Shown in pieces: positions 10,504-20,320 of a stretch of DNA of 64,000 nucleotides (the first letter of the stretch is position 1; each line of letters begins with the position of its first letter). Source of the DNA: Stenotrophomonas indicatrix (lineage in GTDB: Bacteria > Pseudomonadota > Gammaproteobacteria > Xanthomonadales > Xanthomonadaceae); assembly GCA_041545745.1 (NCBI GenBank), contig CP168152.1, positions 1,610,001 through 1,674,000 of the forward strand, in the 5' to 3' direction. The position numbers and the translations under genes are program-made. Below the pieces are notes generated by a model. The model worked only from the letters and a program-made list of their open reading frames with translations. It had not been told where the DNA came from and searched no databases.

Positions 10504-10644
10504 ATGAGTGACCATGCTCCCGTTTCCCGGCCTGACCCGATCATCGAACTGCTGTTCGGCGGCAACATGCTGGAAGGCACCTTCAAGGCCGTGATCTGGG
10601 TCGCACTGCTGTCTGCGGTGCTGGCCTGGACGACCTTCCGCTGA
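10504..10644 (+). CDS. Small single-pass membrane protein
   Basis: The protein has 46 residues: a polar N-terminus (MSDHAPVSRPDPIIELLFGG) and one hydrophobic helix near the end (AVIWVALLSAVLAW). I chose the ATG at 10504; an upstream frame to 10450 adds residues of poor quality. It stands alone between two minus-strand genes. No family recognised. Confidence 0.5.
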   Translation: MSDHAPVSRPDPIIELLFGGNMLEGTFKAVIWVALLSAVLAWTTFR

Positions 10645-10652
10645 CGGGACGC

Positions 10653-10940
10653 TCAGGCCGCAGTGAAGGCCTGGCGCAGGCTGCGCAGCGTTGCCTGCCG
10701 ATACTCGGCCGCACACGGCTCGCCCATCTCCAGTTCCTGCAGGCGCAGGCCGACCAAGGTCATCGACAGGGCATAGCCGCGCGCGGCATCGGCAGCGCGC
10801 GACAGGCCAAGCGCACGTCGGGTCAGTGCATCGACATGATCCATGTCCGGCAACAGGCCCAGGTAGGCGCGCTCGGCGCTGTCCAGATCCGGTGCGCGCA
10901 GGATCGCGTTGGCATCGGCGGTGGGGGTGACGGCGGCCAT
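10653..10940 (-). CDS. Conserved-looking hypothetical cytoplasmic protein
   Basis: The protein has 95 residues, with no signal peptide or membrane segment, and is predicted mostly helical (ALTRRALGLSRAADAARG, RQATLRSLRQAFTAA). AAGGA lies about 6 nt before the ATG at 10940. It lies 39 bp after the stop of the upstream minus-strand mipA-like gene and could be its operon partner. No family recognised. Confidence 0.55.
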   Translation of the reverse strand: MAAVTPTADANAILRAPDLDSAERAYLGLLPDMDHVDALTRRALGLSRAADAARGYALSMTLVGLRLQELEMGEPCAAEYRQATLRSLRQAFTAA

Positions 10941-10979
10941 GCGGGATCCTTGTTGTCCGTGGGGCGGATGCAGGTTCGG

Positions 10980-11747
10980 TCAGAATGCGCGCATCAGCGA
11001 GATGAAAGCGGAGGTCTGGCTGCTGCGCCGTGCCATCGGGCTGTCCTCGACGGCATCACCGAACCACTGGTTGGCGACAACGCCGGTCGCGCGCCATTTC
11101 GTACCCAGCGGCGTGCTGACCGCGATCTGCAGGCTCGGCGAGGTGGCACTGCCGGGCTTGTAGGCTGCCAGCCCGGAGCGCAGTGCTTCCTCGTCGCTGA
11201 TGCCGTAGTAGTAGTCGAGCAGGCGGGCGCTGGAATGCACCACGCCCACGCGCGGCACCCAGGTGAAACGGCCGGCCTGGATCGGATAGCTGTAATGCAG
11301 GCTGGATTCAACGCCGCCGCCGTGCCCGCTCACTTCGCGCTTCACGCTGGCCGCCACCGCACCCCAGTCCGCACTGTAGTCGGCATTGATGCCGACCATC
11401 GCCGACATCTGCCGGCTGTGCAGGCGGCGCAGCTGCGGATCGTTCACGTCGTCGGTCTTGAAGCGCAACGTGTAGGGCGTCGCTACCGCCGACAGGCGCA
11501 GGCCATCGGCCTTGTAGAGGTTCATGCCGAGCGAGCCAGGGCTGGCGAAGAAGCGCTTGCCCTGCCAGGACAGCGCCGGCAGCACCAGCGGCTTGTCGTC
11601 ATAGTGTGCGTAGGCGCCAGTGGTCGCGCCGAAGGTGATGCCGGCCTGCACCCCCGGAGCCTGTTCCTGCGCGTTTGCCAGCAGCGGCGTGGAGAGAGCG
11701 ACGGTGCACAGCAGGGGGCGCAGCAGGGCGGGGGACAGTGAGGTCAT
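10980..11747 (-). CDS. MipA/OmpV family outer-membrane protein
   Basis: The protein has 255 residues from the ATG at 11747: a signal peptide ending near TPLLANAQ, then a beta-barrel-like sequence of alternating polar and hydrophobic strands ending in the aromatic residue F (SLMRAF). Features of the MipA/OmpV family are GITFGATTGAYAHYDDKP, LPALSWQGKRFFASPGSLGMN and a central GINADYSADWG. These proteins are outer-membrane barrels often induced by stress or antibiotics. The two-component system encoded divergently at 11892 is the likely regulator (inference from position). A longer start at 11819 is possible but would put 24 residues in front of the signal peptide. Confidence 0.78.
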   Translation of the reverse strand: MTSLSPALLRPLLCTVALSTPLLANAQEQAPGVQAGITFGATTGAYAHYDDKPLVLPALSWQGKRFFASPGSLGMNLYKADGLRLSAVATPYTLRFKTDDVNDPQLRRLHSRQMSAMVGINADYSADWGAVAASVKREVSGHGGGVESSLHYSYPIQAGRFTWVPRVGVVHSSARLLDYYYGISDEEALRSGLAAYKPGSATSPSLQIAVSTPLGTKWRATGVVANQWFGDAVEDSPMARRSSQTSAFISLMRAF

Positions 11748-11891
11748 CGATGTAGTGCGTTGCAGGGATGGCGATGCATGCTGCGCGCGCAACATTGTCG
11801 GAACATTGCGCAGGCGCAATCTGCTGGCATCGCCGCCACCTGCACGCCGAAGGCACTATGATCGGCACCGTTTCCGGTTGCCGAGCCCCCG

Positions 11892-12563
11892 ATGCGCATT
11901 CTCCTGGTCGAAGATGACCCCGATCTCTCGCGAGCCCTGCAGTCCGGGCTTGAGCGCCAGGGTGTGGTCGCCGACGTGGTCGGCAGCTTGGCCGAGGCTG
12001 CGCTCGCCCTGCGTGAGCCGGTGCATCAGCTGATGCTGCTCGATCGGCAACTGCCCGATGGTGATGGCGTGGGCTTCGTGGCGATTGCCCGTGCGCTGCG
12101 GCCGAACCTGGCGGTGATCATGCTCACTGCCAAGGGTGGGCTGTCGGACAAGGTGGAGGGGCTGGATGTCGGTGCCGATGACTATCTGGTCAAGCCGGTG
12201 GCGATCGAAGAGCTGATGGCGCGCATCCGCGCCGTCTCGCGTCGACCGTCGGCGATGGTGACCCCCCGGTTGCGGCTGGGCCGGCTGGAGTTTGATTTCG
12301 AATCGCTGCAGGCGCAGGTGGATGGCCAGCCGGTCGCACTGCCGCGTCGGCAGGTGCTGGTGCTGCAGGCGCTGGCGATGCGGCAGGGGCGCACGGTCAC
12401 CCGCAGTGCGCTGGAAGCGGCGGTGTACGGGTTCGATGATGAGATCCAGTCCAATGCACTCGACGCGCATATTTCCAAGCTGCGCAAGGCGCTGCAGCAG
12501 GCCGGGGCAGGCGTGGAGATCCACGTGATCCGCGGCGTCGGTTACCTGCTGGCGGAGGCCTGA
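11892..12563 (+). CDS. OmpR/PhoB-family response regulator
   Basis: The protein has 223 residues. The receiver domain (1-115) has acidic pocket E7-D8-D9, phosphoacceptor D51 in LLDRQLPDGDG, T79 and K101 in DDYLVKP. The C-terminal winged helix (about 130-222) ends VIRGVGYLLAEA, typical of OmpR-type DNA-binding domains. The sensor kinase gene starts 2 bp downstream. The pair is divergent from a mipA-like gene, a common target arrangement. The signal sensed is unknown. Confidence 0.92.
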   Translation: MRILLVEDDPDLSRALQSGLERQGVVADVVGSLAEAALALREPVHQLMLLDRQLPDGDGVGFVAIARALRPNLAVIMLTAKGGLSDKVEGLDVGADDYLVKPVAIEELMARIRAVSRRPSAMVTPRLRLGRLEFDFESLQAQVDGQPVALPRRQVLVLQALAMRQGRTVTRSALEAAVYGFDDEIQSNALDAHISKLRKALQQAGAGVEIHVIRGVGYLLAEA

Positions 12564-12564
12564 G

Positions 12565-13908
12565 ATGGCACGACCGATCCGTTCGATCACCCTGGGGCTG
12601 GCGTGGCGGCTGTTCCTGGCGCAGGCCTTCACGGTGTTGTTTGCCGTTGTCGCGCTGATCCTGACCTGGGGCGACAAGGACACCTGGGGCATGGACATGT
12701 TCATGGCCGAGAGCGCGGCCAACGCCGTGCACAGCGAAGGCGGCCGGCTGGTGCTGGACGAAGCACGCTGGCAGAAGCTCGACGCGCGTGCCGGCGGCAA
12801 CCTGTGGTTCGCCGCAGTGGATGATCGCGGTGCATGGCTGCAGCGCGGCACGCTGCCTGCCATCCACGCGCCGCTGCTGGCCCGCCTGCCGACACTGGGT
12901 GCCACCGAGCTGGGTTCGCTGGTACCGCCTTACCTGGACGTGGCCCGGGTGATGATCCGCAACGAAGACGGCCGCCGCATCACGGTGATGGTGGGCGGGG
13001 CGCCGAAGGGCGGCCTGCTGGATGGCGCATTGATGGTGCTGCGGTTGATCGGCCTGTGGTTCTTCCTGCCGTTGATCGTGGTCACGCTGCTGGTGATGCC
13101 GACGGTGATCCATCGCGCCATGCGTGGCGTGCGCCGGTCCGCGCAGCAGGCCAAGGAGCTGGATATCGGCCAGCCTGGTGCGCGCCTGGACGCGCAGCTG
13201 GTGTCGACCGAGGTGGCGCCTCTGGTCGAAGCGTTCAACGATGCGATCGACAAGGTGCAGCAGGGCTACGCAGCGCGCGATAAATTCCTCGCCGATGCCG
13301 CGCATGAACTGCGGGTGCCGATTGCGGTGGTACAGGCGCGCCTGTCGCAGTTGCCGCAGGGGGAGCTGAAATCGCAGCTGCTGACCGATGTCGCTCGTCT
13401 CGGCAATGTCGCCGAGCATCTGCTCGACCTGCAGCGCCTGGACAGGAACATCGCCGCGTTGCAGCGGCTGGACCTGGCGCATGTCGTGCGCGAAGCGGCC
13501 GCCGACCTCGCGCCGCTGGTCGTTGGCGCCGGCTATGGCTTCGAAGTGGATGCGCCGGAAACGCCGGTATGGATCCATGGCGATGGCCTGGCCCTGGGCC
13601 GGGTGATCGCCAACCTGGTGCACAACGCCATCGTCCACGGCGGTGGGCGCGGCACCATCTGCGTGCGTCTGGACCGGCAGGGCCTGCTGGAAGTCAGCGA
13701 CCAGGGCGCCGGTGTGCCGGTCGGTGACCGCGAGGCGATCTTCGAGCCGTTCCATCGGCTGCGCGCTGCTGGCAGTGGTAGCGGCCTGGGTCTGCACCTG
13801 GTCAAGGAAATCGTGCAGCACCACGGCGGCACGGTGAGCGTAGGCGAGGCCGTTGGAGGCGGCGCCAGTTTCCGGGTCAACTTCCACCGCGGCAGCGTGC
13901 GTCGTTAG
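12565..13908 (+). CDS. Sensor histidine kinase
   Basis: The protein has 447 residues. Two membrane segments (about 13-32 and 158-178) flank a periplasmic sensor region of roughly 125 residues, followed by a HAMP-like linker. The dimerisation box is FLADAAHELRVPIAVVQ with the phospho-accepting His near 247. The ATPase domain has the N box NLVHNAIVHGG, G1 DQGAGVP and G2 GSGSGLGLHLV. It partners the response regulator that ends 2 bp upstream. The H box has LRVP instead of the usual LRTP, a tolerated variation. The ligand is unknown. Confidence 0.92.
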   Translation: MARPIRSITLGLAWRLFLAQAFTVLFAVVALILTWGDKDTWGMDMFMAESAANAVHSEGGRLVLDEARWQKLDARAGGNLWFAAVDDRGAWLQRGTLPAIHAPLLARLPTLGATELGSLVPPYLDVARVMIRNEDGRRITVMVGGAPKGGLLDGALMVLRLIGLWFFLPLIVVTLLVMPTVIHRAMRGVRRSAQQAKELDIGQPGARLDAQLVSTEVAPLVEAFNDAIDKVQQGYAARDKFLADAAHELRVPIAVVQARLSQLPQGELKSQLLTDVARLGNVAEHLLDLQRLDRNIAALQRLDLAHVVREAAADLAPLVVGAGYGFEVDAPETPVWIHGDGLALGRVIANLVHNAIVHGGGRGTICVRLDRQGLLEVSDQGAGVPVGDREAIFEPFHRLRAAGSGSGLGLHLVKEIVQHHGGTVSVGEAVGGGASFRVNFHRGSVRR

Positions 13909-13978
13909 TCAGGCGCTGACAAAGCCGCAGGGAGTTGCCTGATGGTTGCGTGAGGCCCTGCCTCGGCACGCTGTGTCG

Positions 13979-16390
13979 ATGGCTGCCGATCGGATCTTGT
14001 CGCCATTGCTCGGCCCCGCGTGCGCAGCCGCGCTGGTCACCGGTGCCTTGGCCTGCGTGCTGTTGCCGGTGTTGCCGCCGCTGTGGCTGTCTGTTCTGGC
14101 GGCCAACGTGGCGGCGCTGGGCTGGGTGCTGCGCTGGCGAGGACGCGCGGTGGCTGCGCTGCTGTTCGGCCTGGCCTGGACGTGCTGCCATGGGTATTGG
14201 GCGCTGCAGGCGCAGCTGCCGGCCGGTGCTGCTGCGCAGGATGTGCTGGTCCAGGGTCAGGTTGTCGACCTGCCGAAGGAAGCGCCTGGATACACCCGGT
14301 TCGAGTTCCGGGTCGATGCGTCCGATGCGATGCCGATGCTGCGTGGCAAGCGGCTGCAGGTGCTCTGGCACGCGCCACGGGGTGGGGCGACCAACGCTGG
14401 GGTTGATCAGAGACATCGCCTGCACGCCGGCGCGGACTGGCAGTTGTCGCTGCGCGTGCGACCGCCACGCTCACGCATCAACCCGGGTGGCTTCGATGGC
14501 GAGCGGCATGCGCTGCTGCGTGGGCTGGCAGCGAGTGGCAACGTGCGTGATGCCCGCACTACGCGGCAGCTGCGTCCCGCACATGGTCTGCCCGCCTGGC
14601 GCGAGCGCACCAGTGCGGCCATCGCCAGGCAGATCGCACATCCCTCGGCGCGGTTCATCCAGGCGCTGGCGCTGGGCGATACGCGTGGCCTGTCCGATAT
14701 CGACTGGGCGCAGCTGCGCGCGCTGGGCCTGACCCACCTGATCGCCATTTCCGGCTTCCATGTGGGTCTGGTGGCGGGCTTCGCCGCATTGCTGTGTTCT
14801 GTTCTCTGGCGATCCTGGCCGGGGCTTGCCGGGTTCTGGCCACGACCGCAGGCGGCGGCCTGTGCGGCAGCGGTGGCAGCGGCCGGCTATGCCGTTGTTG
14901 CGGGCAGCGAGCTGCCGACCGTGCGCACCGCGTTGATGATCGCGGTGGTGGCCCTGGCACGCGTCGTCCGCCGCCCGGTGACGGTGGCACAGGGCTTGGC
15001 GCTTGCCGCGCTGGCGATGCTGTTGCCGGCCCCGCTGTCGGTGCTGTCTGCAGGCTTCTGGCTCAGTTTCGGCGGTGTCCTGTGGTTGTTGTGGTGCCTG
15101 CCACAGGGACGGCCGAAGGGGTTCGCCGCAATGCTGCGCGGCGCTCTCGCAGGACAGGGGGTGGCCAGCGTCGCTCTGCTGCCGCTGGCAGTGGCGCTGT
15201 TTGGCGGCACCGCACGGCTGGGGCCGCTGGTGAACCTGCCGGTCATTCCGCTGTGGAGCCTGCTGGTAGTGCCTTTGGCTCTGCTGGGAACCGCTCTGGA
15301 GGCCCTGCGCAGCGGAGCAGGGCAGTGGCCTTGGCGCGCGGCAGCCTGGGTGTTCGATGCCAGTTGGCAGCTGATGCAGCCGTTGGCCGAGCACCCGCAG
15401 GCGATGTGGTGGCTGGCGCAGGGGCCCGCCTGGGCGTTGCCGGCGGCGCTGCTGGGGGTGTTCTGGTGGCTGTTGCCACGCGGGGCGGGGGCGGTGCTTG
15501 CCGGGTCATTGCTGTGCCTGCCGTTGCTGTGGCCGGCACGCTCGGCGCCGCAGCAAGGGGAGTTGGAACTGGTGGTGCACGATGTCGGCCAGGGCACGGC
15601 GGTACTGCTGCGGACCGCCCACCACGCACTCTGGTACGACGTCGGCCCTCCAGCAGGCAGCGAGGGCGAGGAGCGGATGCTGCTGCCGACGGTGCGGGCG
15701 TTGGGGCAGGTGCCACCGACGCGGGTGATGATCAGTCACGACCATCTGGACCACAGCGGCAACCTGGCAGCGCTGCGCCGGCAACTGCCGGGACTGGACG
15801 TCCTGGCGCCACGGGGCAGTGCGATTGCCACTGCCGGCACCTGCCAAGCGGGGCTGCGCTGGCAATGGGACGGGGTCGATTTCCAGGTGCTGCATCCGCC
15901 TGCGGCTTTCCCGGCCGCCGGCATGAAGGGCGCCGACAACGAAGCCAGTTGCGTGCTGCGGGTTGCCGGCGCACACGGTGTGGTGTTGTTGCCCGGCGAC
16001 ATTGGCCGGCAGGGCGAGCAGGCGCTGCAGCAGGGCGCTGCCGATGCGCTGCGTGCGGACGTAGTGCTGGTGCCCCATCACGGCAGCGGAGGCAGCTCTA
16101 CTGGGGGCTGGGTCAAGGCGGTGGCGCCGCAGCTGGCGCTGGTCTCGGCCGGGCACCAGAACCGTTTTGGCCACCCGAAGCGTGACGTGGTGCAGCGCTG
16201 GCAGGCGGCCGGCGCCGAAGTGCTGTCCACCGCCGAGTCCGGGGCGATCCGCGTATGGCTTGGTGCACAAGGCCTGCAGCTGCGTGAACAGCGTATCCAC
16301 GCAGCCCGGTGGTGGGATGCCGCTGGGCGGGCACGGTCGGCTGCTATCCTATCGCCGATCGAACAAGCGGCCGTTGGGCCGGAGGGTTGA
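13979..16390 (+). CDS. comEC: ComEC/Rec2-family DNA uptake channel
   Basis: The protein has about 803 residues. An N-terminal membrane cluster and OB-like domain (DUF4131) precede the Competence domain with LTHLIAISGFHVGLVAGF, the ComEC hallmark. Many membrane helices follow, then a C-terminal metallo-beta-lactamase domain with SHDHLDHSGN, LLPGDI and VPHHGSGGSS. ComEC carries single-stranded DNA across the inner membrane in natural transformation. I chose the ATG at 13979; an upstream in-frame TTG at 13946 is possible. The stop is 3 bp from exbB, so it leads the comEC-exbB-exbD-msbA-lpxK run. FimT at 6 kb and the pilus genes fit the same process. Confidence 0.93.
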   Translation: MAADRILSPLLGPACAAALVTGALACVLLPVLPPLWLSVLAANVAALGWVLRWRGRAVAALLFGLAWTCCHGYWALQAQLPAGAAAQDVLVQGQVVDLPKEAPGYTRFEFRVDASDAMPMLRGKRLQVLWHAPRGGATNAGVDQRHRLHAGADWQLSLRVRPPRSRINPGGFDGERHALLRGLAASGNVRDARTTRQLRPAHGLPAWRERTSAAIARQIAHPSARFIQALALGDTRGLSDIDWAQLRALGLTHLIAISGFHVGLVAGFAALLCSVLWRSWPGLAGFWPRPQAAACAAAVAAAGYAVVAGSELPTVRTALMIAVVALARVVRRPVTVAQGLALAALAMLLPAPLSVLSAGFWLSFGGVLWLLWCLPQGRPKGFAAMLRGALAGQGVASVALLPLAVALFGGTARLGPLVNLPVIPLWSLLVVPLALLGTALEALRSGAGQWPWRAAAWVFDASWQLMQPLAEHPQAMWWLAQGPAWALPAALLGVFWWLLPRGAGAVLAGSLLCLPLLWPARSAPQQGELELVVHDVGQGTAVLLRTAHHALWYDVGPPAGSEGEERMLLPTVRALGQVPPTRVMISHDHLDHSGNLAALRRQLPGLDVLAPRGSAIATAGTCQAGLRWQWDGVDFQVLHPPAAFPAAGMKGADNEASCVLRVAGAHGVVLLPGDIGRQGEQALQQGAADALRADVVLVPHHGSGGSSTGGWVKAVAPQLALVSAGHQNRFGHPKRDVVQRWQAAGAEVLSTAESGAIRVWLGAQGLQLREQRIHAARWWDAAGRARSAAILSPIEQAAVGPEG

Positions 16391-16393
16391 AAC

Positions 16394-17056
16394 GTGTGGG
16401 AACTGGTCAAGGCCGGTGGCTGGCCGATGGTGCCGCTGCTGCTGTTGGGCGTACTGGCTTTGGCGATCGTCCTGGAGCGTTTCTGGTCCCTGCGGCGTAA
16501 CGAGGTGCTGCCGCCTGGCCTGGGCCAGGAAGTGCGCAACTGGGCTGCGCGCGGCAAGCTCGACCCGGCGCACCTGCAGACCCTGCGGGCCAATTCGCCG
16601 TTGGGCGCCCTGCTGGCCGCCGCACTGGAAGCGCGCAACCGCCCGCGCGACCAGATCCGCGAGCGCATCGAAGACACCGGTCGCCACCTGGTGCACCGCA
16701 TGGAGCGCTTCCTCAACGCGCTGGGCACCATCGCCTCGGCCGGCCCGTTGCTGGGCCTGCTCGGCACCGTGGTCGGCATGATCCAGATGTTCCTGGGCAT
16801 CCTCGACCACGGCGTGGGGGATGTGAACCAGCTTGCCGGCGGTATCGGCAAGGCGCTGGTGTGCACCGCCACCGGCATGATCGTGGCGATCCCGGCGCTG
16901 ATGTTCCACCGCTTCTTCAAGGGCCGCATCCACGGCTACGTGGTGGAGATGGAGCAGGAAGCCAGTGCACTGCTGGATACGCTGGACGGTCGCCCGGGGG
17001 TGATGGCCCCGGCTCCTGCCGCGCGCGCATCCTCCGCCGCCACGGCAAAGGCCTGA
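16394..17056 (+). CDS. exbB: ExbB/TolQ-family proton channel protein
   Basis: The protein has 220 residues from a GTG start at 16394. Three membrane helices are visible: about 11-30, and two after residue 110 (ASAGPLLGLLGTVVGMIQMF and KALVCTATGMIVAIPALMF), with the TLGTVxGM-like block typical of ExbB/TolQ. It pairs with ExbD to use the proton-motive force. In this comEC-exbB-exbD-msbA-lpxK context the partner outer-membrane system is not known; the pair is probably distinct from the classic TonB and Tol sets. Confidence 0.9.
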   Translation: MWELVKAGGWPMVPLLLLGVLALAIVLERFWSLRRNEVLPPGLGQEVRNWAARGKLDPAHLQTLRANSPLGALLAAALEARNRPRDQIRERIEDTGRHLVHRMERFLNALGTIASAGPLLGLLGTVVGMIQMFLGILDHGVGDVNQLAGGIGKALVCTATGMIVAIPALMFHRFFKGRIHGYVVEMEQEASALLDTLDGRPGVMAPAPAARASSAATAKA

Positions 17057-17058
17057 TC

Positions 17059-17481
17059 GTGCGTATCGGCAACGACCGGTCCCAGGATGAACCGCATATC
17101 GATCTGGTGCCGCTGATCGACGTCATCCTGGTGCTGATCATCTTCTTCGTGGTCACCACCACCTTCGATGCGCGGTCGACCCTGCAGGTGCAGCTGCCGA
17201 CCGCCAGCCAGCAGCAGACCAACGAGCCACCGCGCTCGCTGAGCGTGCTGATCAACGCGGACGGTCGCTACTTCGTCAACGATCAGGAAGTGCTGCGCAG
17301 CGACGTCGAGTCGGTCAAGCAGACGATCGCCGCTGTCGCCGGCAGCGACCGTGAACAGACCGTGCTGCTGCGTGCCGACGCGCGCACTCCCTACCAGGCC
17401 GTGGTCACCGCGCAGGATGCGCTGGGCCAGCTCGGCTTCCGTCGTATCGCCATTGCAACAGCGCCAGAGGTGCGTCCATGA
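17059..17481 (+). CDS. exbD: ExbD/TolR-family protein
   Basis: The protein has 140 residues from a GTG at 17059, 2 bp after exbB. A short cytoplasmic start is followed by one membrane helix with the essential Asp: HIDLVPLIDVILVLIIFFVV, in which D24 is the proton-carrying position. The periplasmic ExbD domain ends [11 protein letters not shown]. The stop overlaps the msbA start by 4 bp. It works as the peptidoglycan-side partner of ExbB. Confidence 0.9.
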   Translation: MRIGNDRSQDEPHIDLVPLIDVILVLIIFFVVTTTFDARSTLQVQLPTASQQQTNEPPRSLSVLINADGRYFVNDQEVLRSDVESVKQTIAAVAGSDREQTVLLRADARTPYQAVVTAQDALGQLGFRRIAIATAPEVRP

Positions 17482-19226
17482 GTTCCCATCACGCGCCAGT
17501 GTGGCCGATCTACAAACGTCTGCTGGGCTATACCCGCACCTACTGGGTCTTCATGATCGGCGCGGTCATCGCGATGGTGGTCGAAGCCCTGGCCGGCTAT
17601 CACTTCACCAAGCTGATGGAGCCGCTGGTCAACCGGGGCTTTGTCAACCCTGAGCCGCGCATGGCGGTGATCCTGCCGCTGACCATCCTCGGCCTGTTCC
17701 TGATGCGCAGCGTGGCGACCTGGGTCAGCGACTACACGCTGGCCAAGACCGGCCGCAGCGTGGTCCGCGACCTGCGCGAACAGGTGCTGCAGAAGTACCT
17801 GCACCTGCCGTCCTCGCACTTCGACGCCGAGGCGACGCCGGTGATGGTCAGCCGCCTGAACTTCGATACCGAACAGGTTACCCAGGCCAGTGCCGACGCG
17901 CTCAAGACCGTGGTCGCCGATACCCTGACCATCATCGCCATGCTGGCGGTGATGCTGCAGATGAGCGTCAAGGTGACCCTGGCGATGCTGGTGGTGGTGC
18001 CGCTGATCGGCGTGATCGTCTCCTACGTGGGCAAGCGCTACCGGCGCATCAGCCGCGGCATCCAGGACGGCATGGGCACCATGGCGCAGACCGCCGAGCA
18101 ATCGCTGGCCGCGCAGCAGGAAGTGAAGGTGCACGGCACCCAGCAGCATGAAATCTCGCGTTACTCGCGCTTGGCCAACCGCATGCTGGCGCTGAACATG
18201 AAGGTGGAAGTAACCCGTGCGGCCGCCTCCAGCGTGGTCCAGTTCCTGGCGGCGCTGGCGCTGGCGGTGATCGTGTGGGTGTCCACCCGCGAGGCGCTGG
18301 CCGGCAAGCTCAATGCGGGCCAGTTCATGGGCCTGATGACCTCGATGATGGCGATCATTCCGTCGCTGCGCCGGCTGACCAGCGTGCAGACCTCGATCTC
18401 GCGCGGCGTGGCCGCTGCCGAGCGCCTGTTCAGCATCATCGACATGCCGGTTGAGCGCGACGACGGCACGCACGCCGTGCAGCGCGTACGCGGCGAACTG
18501 GCCTTCGAGCACGTCATGCTGCGTTACCGTGAAGACAGCGGCATCGCCCTGGACGACATCAGTTTCGTTGCCAGGCCCGGCACGGTCACCGCCATCGTCG
18601 GTCGTTCCGGCAGCGGCAAGACCAGCCTGATCCGGCTGGTGCCGCGCTTCTACGAGCCCAACGGCGGGCGCATCCTGCTCGACGGCGTCGCCCTGGATGA
18701 TTACCCCTTGGCCGATCTGCGCAGGCAGGTGGCCATCGTCGGCCAGAAGGTCATGCTGTTCGATGACACCATCGCGGCCAACATCGCCTATGGCATGGAT
18801 GCAACCGACGAACAGATCCGTGCCGCCGCCGAGGCGGCCAATGCCTGGGAGTTCATTGCACGCATGCCGCAGCAGCTGCAGACGCCGGTGGGCGAGAATG
18901 GCGCGCTGCTGTCCGGCGGCCAGCGCCAGCGCCTGGCGATCGCCCGCGCGATCCTGCGCGATGCGCCGATCCTGATCCTGGACGAGGCCACCGCGGCGCT
19001 GGACAACGAATCCGAGCGTCTGGTGCAGGATGCGCTGCAGCGCTTGATGCCCGAGCGCACCACGCTGGTGATCGCGCACCGCCTGTCGACCATCGAGCAT
19101 GCCGACCAGGTGCTGGTGATGGACCATGGTCGCATCGTTGAACGTGGCACCCACCAGGAACTGCTGTCGATGGGCGGCCTGTACCAGCACCTGCACAACA
19201 TGCAGTTCCGCGAAAGGCAGGACTGA
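17478..19226 (+). CDS. msbA: Lipid A export ATP-binding/permease protein MsbA
   Basis: The protein has 582 residues, the MsbA length. Six membrane helices fill about 1-320. The nucleotide-binding domain has Walker [13 protein letters not shown], signature [15 protein letters not shown], Walker [13 protein letters not shown] and H-loop VIAHRLST. MsbA flips lipid A-core from the inner to the outer leaflet of the inner membrane. It overlaps exbD at its start and shares one base with lpxK at its stop, so translation is coupled with the lipid A kinase. Confidence 0.95.
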   Translation: MSSHHAPVWPIYKRLLGYTRTYWVFMIGAVIAMVVEALAGYHFTKLMEPLVNRGFVNPEPRMAVILPLTILGLFLMRSVATWVSDYTLAKTGRSVVRDLREQVLQKYLHLPSSHFDAEATPVMVSRLNFDTEQVTQASADALKTVVADTLTIIAMLAVMLQMSVKVTLAMLVVVPLIGVIVSYVGKRYRRISRGIQDGMGTMAQTAEQSLAAQQEVKVHGTQQHEISRYSRLANRMLALNMKVEVTRAAASSVVQFLAALALAVIVWVSTREALAGKLNAGQFMGLMTSMMAIIPSLRRLTSVQTSISRGVAAAERLFSIIDMPVERDDGTHAVQRVRGELAFEHVMLRYREDSGIALDDISFVARPGTVTAIVGRSGSGKTSLIRLVPRFYEPNGGRILLDGVALDDYPLADLRRQVAIVGQKVMLFDDTIAANIAYGMDATDEQIRAAAEAANAWEFIARMPQQLQTPVGENGALLSGGQRQRLAIARAILRDAPILILDEATAALDNESERLVQDALQRLMPERTTLVIAHRLSTIEHADQVLVMDHGRIVERGTHQELLSMGGLYQHLHNMQFRERQD

Positions 19227-20245
19227 TGGCGGGCAAAGGTACCCAGACCCCGCCGTACTGGTATGACGGCAGCCCGGTTCCGTGGCCGATGCGATTGCTG
19301 GCACCGCTGTACGCGGGCGTCACCGCGCTGCGCCGGCGCCTGTACCGGCGTGGCTGGCGCAAGCGCCATGCGCTGGCGGTGCCGGTCATCGTGGTCGGCA
19401 ACATCACCGCCGGCGGCACCGGCAAGACGCCGCTGACCATCGCCCTGGTCGAGCGCCTGCGGGCCGCGGGTTGGAAGCCCGGCGTGGCCAGTCGCGGCTA
19501 TGGCCGCGAAGAAGCGGACAAGGCGCGTTGGGTGGAAGCCGATACGCCGACCGCCCTCGGTGGCGACGAGCCAGTGCTGATTGCCTGGAAAACCGGCGTA
19601 CCGGTGCGCGTGGACAGTGATCGCGTGGCCGCGGGCAAGGCGTTGATCGCCGCCGGCTGCGACGTGATCGTCTGCGATGACGGCCTGCAGCACTACCGGC
19701 TGGCGCGGGACATCGAGATCGAGGTGGTCGATGCCCAGCGCCGCTATGGCAATGGCCGGATGATCCCGGCCGGCCCGCTCCGCGAGCCGGTCAGCCGCGC
19801 CGCCGAATGCGATTTCCGGGTGGTCAACCTGGGCCAGGCGGATGAAGCGACGGCTGCCCAGGCCTGCGGCTTCGGCCAATGGCCGATGGCCCTGCACATC
19901 GACAGTGCACAACCACTGGCCGGTGGACGGGCGCGTCCGCTCTCGTACTTCGCGGGTCAACGCGTGCATGCCGTGGCCGGCATCGCCCATCCACAACGCT
20001 TCTTCGACATGCTGCGCGCGCGTGCGATCGGCGTGGTGCCGCACGCCTTCGCTGACCATCACGCCTACCAGCCGCAGGATCTGTCCTTTGGCAGCCAGTT
20101 GCCGGTGCTGATGACCGAAAAGGATGCTGTGAAGTGCCGCGCGTTCGGCAATGACTGGCATTACGCCGTGCCGTTGCGTGCCGAGATGCCCGCTGCTTTC
20201 TGGATCGCGTTGACCGATCGCCTGGACAAGCTGCGACCGAACTGA
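19226..20245 (+). CDS. lpxK: Tetraacyldisaccharide 4'-kinase LpxK
   Basis: The protein has 339 residues. An N-terminal membrane-associating segment is followed by a P-loop kinase domain with Walker [17 protein letters not shown], the conserved SRGYGR and DDGLQHY blocks, and [10 protein letters not shown] late in the protein. LpxK phosphorylates the 4' position of the lipid A precursor, making lipid IVA. The ATG overlaps the msbA stop (TGATG). kdsB follows after 75 bp, so lipid A phosphorylation, export and Kdo activation are encoded together. Confidence 0.96.
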   Translation: MAGKGTQTPPYWYDGSPVPWPMRLLAPLYAGVTALRRRLYRRGWRKRHALAVPVIVVGNITAGGTGKTPLTIALVERLRAAGWKPGVASRGYGREEADKARWVEADTPTALGGDEPVLIAWKTGVPVRVDSDRVAAGKALIAAGCDVIVCDDGLQHYRLARDIEIEVVDAQRRYGNGRMIPAGPLREPVSRAAECDFRVVNLGQADEATAAQACGFGQWPMALHIDSAQPLAGGRARPLSYFAGQRVHAVAGIAHPQRFFDMLRARAIGVVPHAFADHHAYQPQDLSFGSQLPVLMTEKDAVKCRAFGNDWHYAVPLRAEMPAAFWIALTDRLDKLRPN

Positions 20246-20320
20246 GGGGCCGTGCGGCGCTTGCAAATGCACGCCGCCGGCCGCATTCCTGCTATATCGC
20301 GCCTGCCGAGTACCGCCCGC